5,611 nt of DNA, from contig DNXM01000003.1 of assembly GCA_003505905.1 (NCBI GenBank), positions 1 to 5,611 of the forward strand. Reading direction: 5' to 3'. Made by a program: the position numbers and the translations under genes. Of this stretch, positions 4,450 through 5,611 are shown one piece after another (within the stretch, counting starts at the first letter, position 1; the number at the start of each line of letters is the position of its first letter). The notes beneath the pieces were generated by a model. It had not been told where the DNA came from. It ran no database searches and was given only the letters and a program-made list of their open reading frames with translations. The DNA is from Oscillospiraceae bacterium. Its GTDB lineage: Bacteria; Bacillota; Clostridia; Oscillospirales; Acutalibacteraceae.

Positions 4450-5611
4450 GTTGCTTCTCTCCTTTACGCCAATGATAGGATGTTTTGTTGATAAAGCCTT
4501 CGCAGGACAGTAAAACGGGGGATAGGAAGAAAATGATAATCACTGCGCTGATGACGGCTCCCCGTGCCAGCAGGGCACAAATCCCCTTTATTATTTCAAT
4601 GTCGCAGGTCAGATATACGGCGAAGGTTGCGCCGAAAAAGACGAGCGCACTTTGAAAAATCGAGCGGTCGGATTCATCGGCGGCTTTCTTCAAGGCGGCC
4701 TTTCGGTTAAGTCCCTTGTGCAGCTCTTCACGGAATCGGGTGGAAAGCAGAATGGCATAGTCCACCGTTGCGCCGAGTTGAACACAGCCGATGATAGTCG
4801 GCGAAATGAATGCCATCTCCGTGCCGAGCAGGAAGGCGAAGCCTTTGTTGAGCAAAATGGCAAGCTCGATGGATGCGACAAGCACAAACGGCAGGGAGGC
4901 GGACTTGAGGAAAATCGCAATCAACACACCGACGGCAACAATCGAAATGATGCTTGTCACCTTAAAATCCCGTGCGGTGACATCAATCAGGTCGTCCGTC
5001 AGCACACCCTCGCCTGTGATGTAGGCGGAGGAATCGTAGCGGCTGACAATGGAACGAATGCTTTCAATCTGTTCGGTCGCTTCGTCACTTGACACAGCAA
5101 ACACGGAGTTGAGCATCATGAGCTGTTTTCCGTCCGCTTCGCAGATTTGCCGAATGTCATCGGGAATCATGGAGGACGGAATGGAGGCACCTACAAAGCT
5201 GTTCAGCGAAAGGCATTGACTGATGCCGTCAACCCTGCTTAATTCGTCGCTCATTGCCGCAAGCGTTTCGGACGGCAGGTCGGCATCGACTAAAATGAAG
5301 TGAGTAGACGCCATATTGAATTCGCTCTTAAGCTTTTTCAATGCAACAATGCTCGGCATATCCTCGGGCATTGCCTTGCTCATATCGTAATACACGGTTG
5401 CGTTTTGGCTGAAAATCACCGCCGGAATCATCAGCACGACAAAGCCGACGGAAAACGCTTTGTTGTGTTTAATCAGAAATGCGTTGATGCCCGAAAAGTT
5501 CGGGATAAGACTTTTGTGAGAAAAGCGGTGAATGGCTTTGTCGCATAGCAAAACCAATGCAGGCAACACGGTTACAACCGTCAGCACACCGAACAGCACG
5601 CCCTTCATCAT
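4436..5611 (-). CDS. MMPL/RND-family membrane transporter, C-terminal 391 residues (runs off right edge)
   Basis: MMPL proteins are proton-driven RND transporters that move lipids or hydrophobic compounds across or within the envelope. The visible part begins inside the last span of the first half (GVLFGVLTVVTVLPALVLL, typical of that position). A span at about 51-69 and an extracellular domain at about 70-215 follow. The second membrane bundle has spans near 217-235, 239-262, 268-291, 320-337 and 343-369. GATVDYAILLSTRFREE (280-296) is the characteristic motif with the conserved aspartate (D284) expected in proton relay. The frame is open at the edge and the ATG at 5609-5611 is internal; about 300-400 N-terminal residues should lie beyond. 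It ends in a short basic tail, and its stop lies inside the start of the lipoprotein gene. Confidence 0.92.
   Translation of the reverse strand: MMKGVLFGVLTVVTVLPALVLLCDKAIHRFSHKSLIPNFSGINAFLIKHNKAFSVGFVVLMIPAVIFSQNATVYYDMSKAMPEDMPSIVALKKLKSEFNMASTHFILVDADLPSETLAAMSDELSRVDGISQCLSLNSFVGASIPSSMIPDDIRQICEADGKQLMMLNSVFAVSSDEATEQIESIRSIVSRYDSSAYITGEGVLTDDLIDVTARDFKVTSIISIVAVGVLIAIFLKSASLPFVLVASIELAILLNKGFAFLLGTEMAFISPTIIGCVQLGATVDYAILLSTRFREELHKGLNRKAALKKAADESDRSIFQSALVFFGATFAVYLTCDIEIIKGICALLARGAVISAVIIIFFLSPVLLSCEGFINKTSYHWRKGEKQHENE
4459..4465 (-). promoter_or_regulatory. Ribosome binding site of the lipoprotein, inside the transporter gene
   Basis: AAAGGAG on the minus strand lies nine bases before ATG 4447-4449, within the last codons of the MMPL gene. 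With the ATGAAAATGAATAA overlap it supports coupled translation of the two genes. Confidence 0.75.

Noticed and set aside
2013..4513. Many plus-strand open frames opposite the minus-strand genes (for example 3029-3439, 3751-4155, 4195-4491)
   Set aside because: They lie antisense to well-supported genes, have no convincing ribosome binding sites or recognisable domains, and look like frame shadows.
5609..5611. ATG at the right edge as the true start of the MMPL gene
   Set aside because: The sequence there is the middle of a conserved membrane span that ends the first half of MMPL proteins, so the gene clearly continues beyond the window.

Overview
The window looks like chromosome of a Clostridia-type Firmicute, probably a gut- or rumen-associated Oscillospiraceae/Ruminococcaceae-like bacterium. 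The grounds are the gene order rpmG-secE-nusG-rplK-rplA, strong GGAGG ribosome binding sites before every start seen, a Gram-positive style MMPL protein beside a lipoprotein, and a small secreted dockerin protein. The genus is inference only. All recognised genes lie on the minus strand, so the window reads from its right end to its left end.

Right part (about 2857-5611): the C-terminal half of an MMPL/RND-family membrane transporter runs off the right edge. It overlaps by 14 nt a 530-residue lipoprotein with a helical repeat region. The pair looks like one translationally coupled unit acting at the cell envelope.

Middle (about 2251-2856): a 107-residue secreted protein is almost nothing but a dockerin module and has its own extended -10 promoter. 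Beyond it lies a compact control region for the ribosomal/transcription operon: phased A-tracts, a near-consensus sigma-A promoter, and a 10-12 bp inverted repeat followed by seven T. This repeat interlocks with the promoter. Its first arm lies between -35 and -10 and its second arm downstream of the start point. Only read-through RNA from upstream can fold the terminator; RNA started at the promoter lacks the first arm.

Left part (1-2250): ribosomal protein L33 (Zn-binding form), SecE with unusual charged tails, NusG, L11 and the first 163 residues of L1. The spacers before rplK and before rplA each hold a hairpin copying the L1-binding stalk of 23S rRNA (GUGGGAG, a helix, then CCAC). This fits L1 autoregulation acting at two points in the operon. 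No tRNA, rRNA, mobile element or CRISPR array was seen, and no gene-free gap exceeds 300 bases. The most notable non-coding signals are the promoter-terminator interlock and the paired L1 sites.
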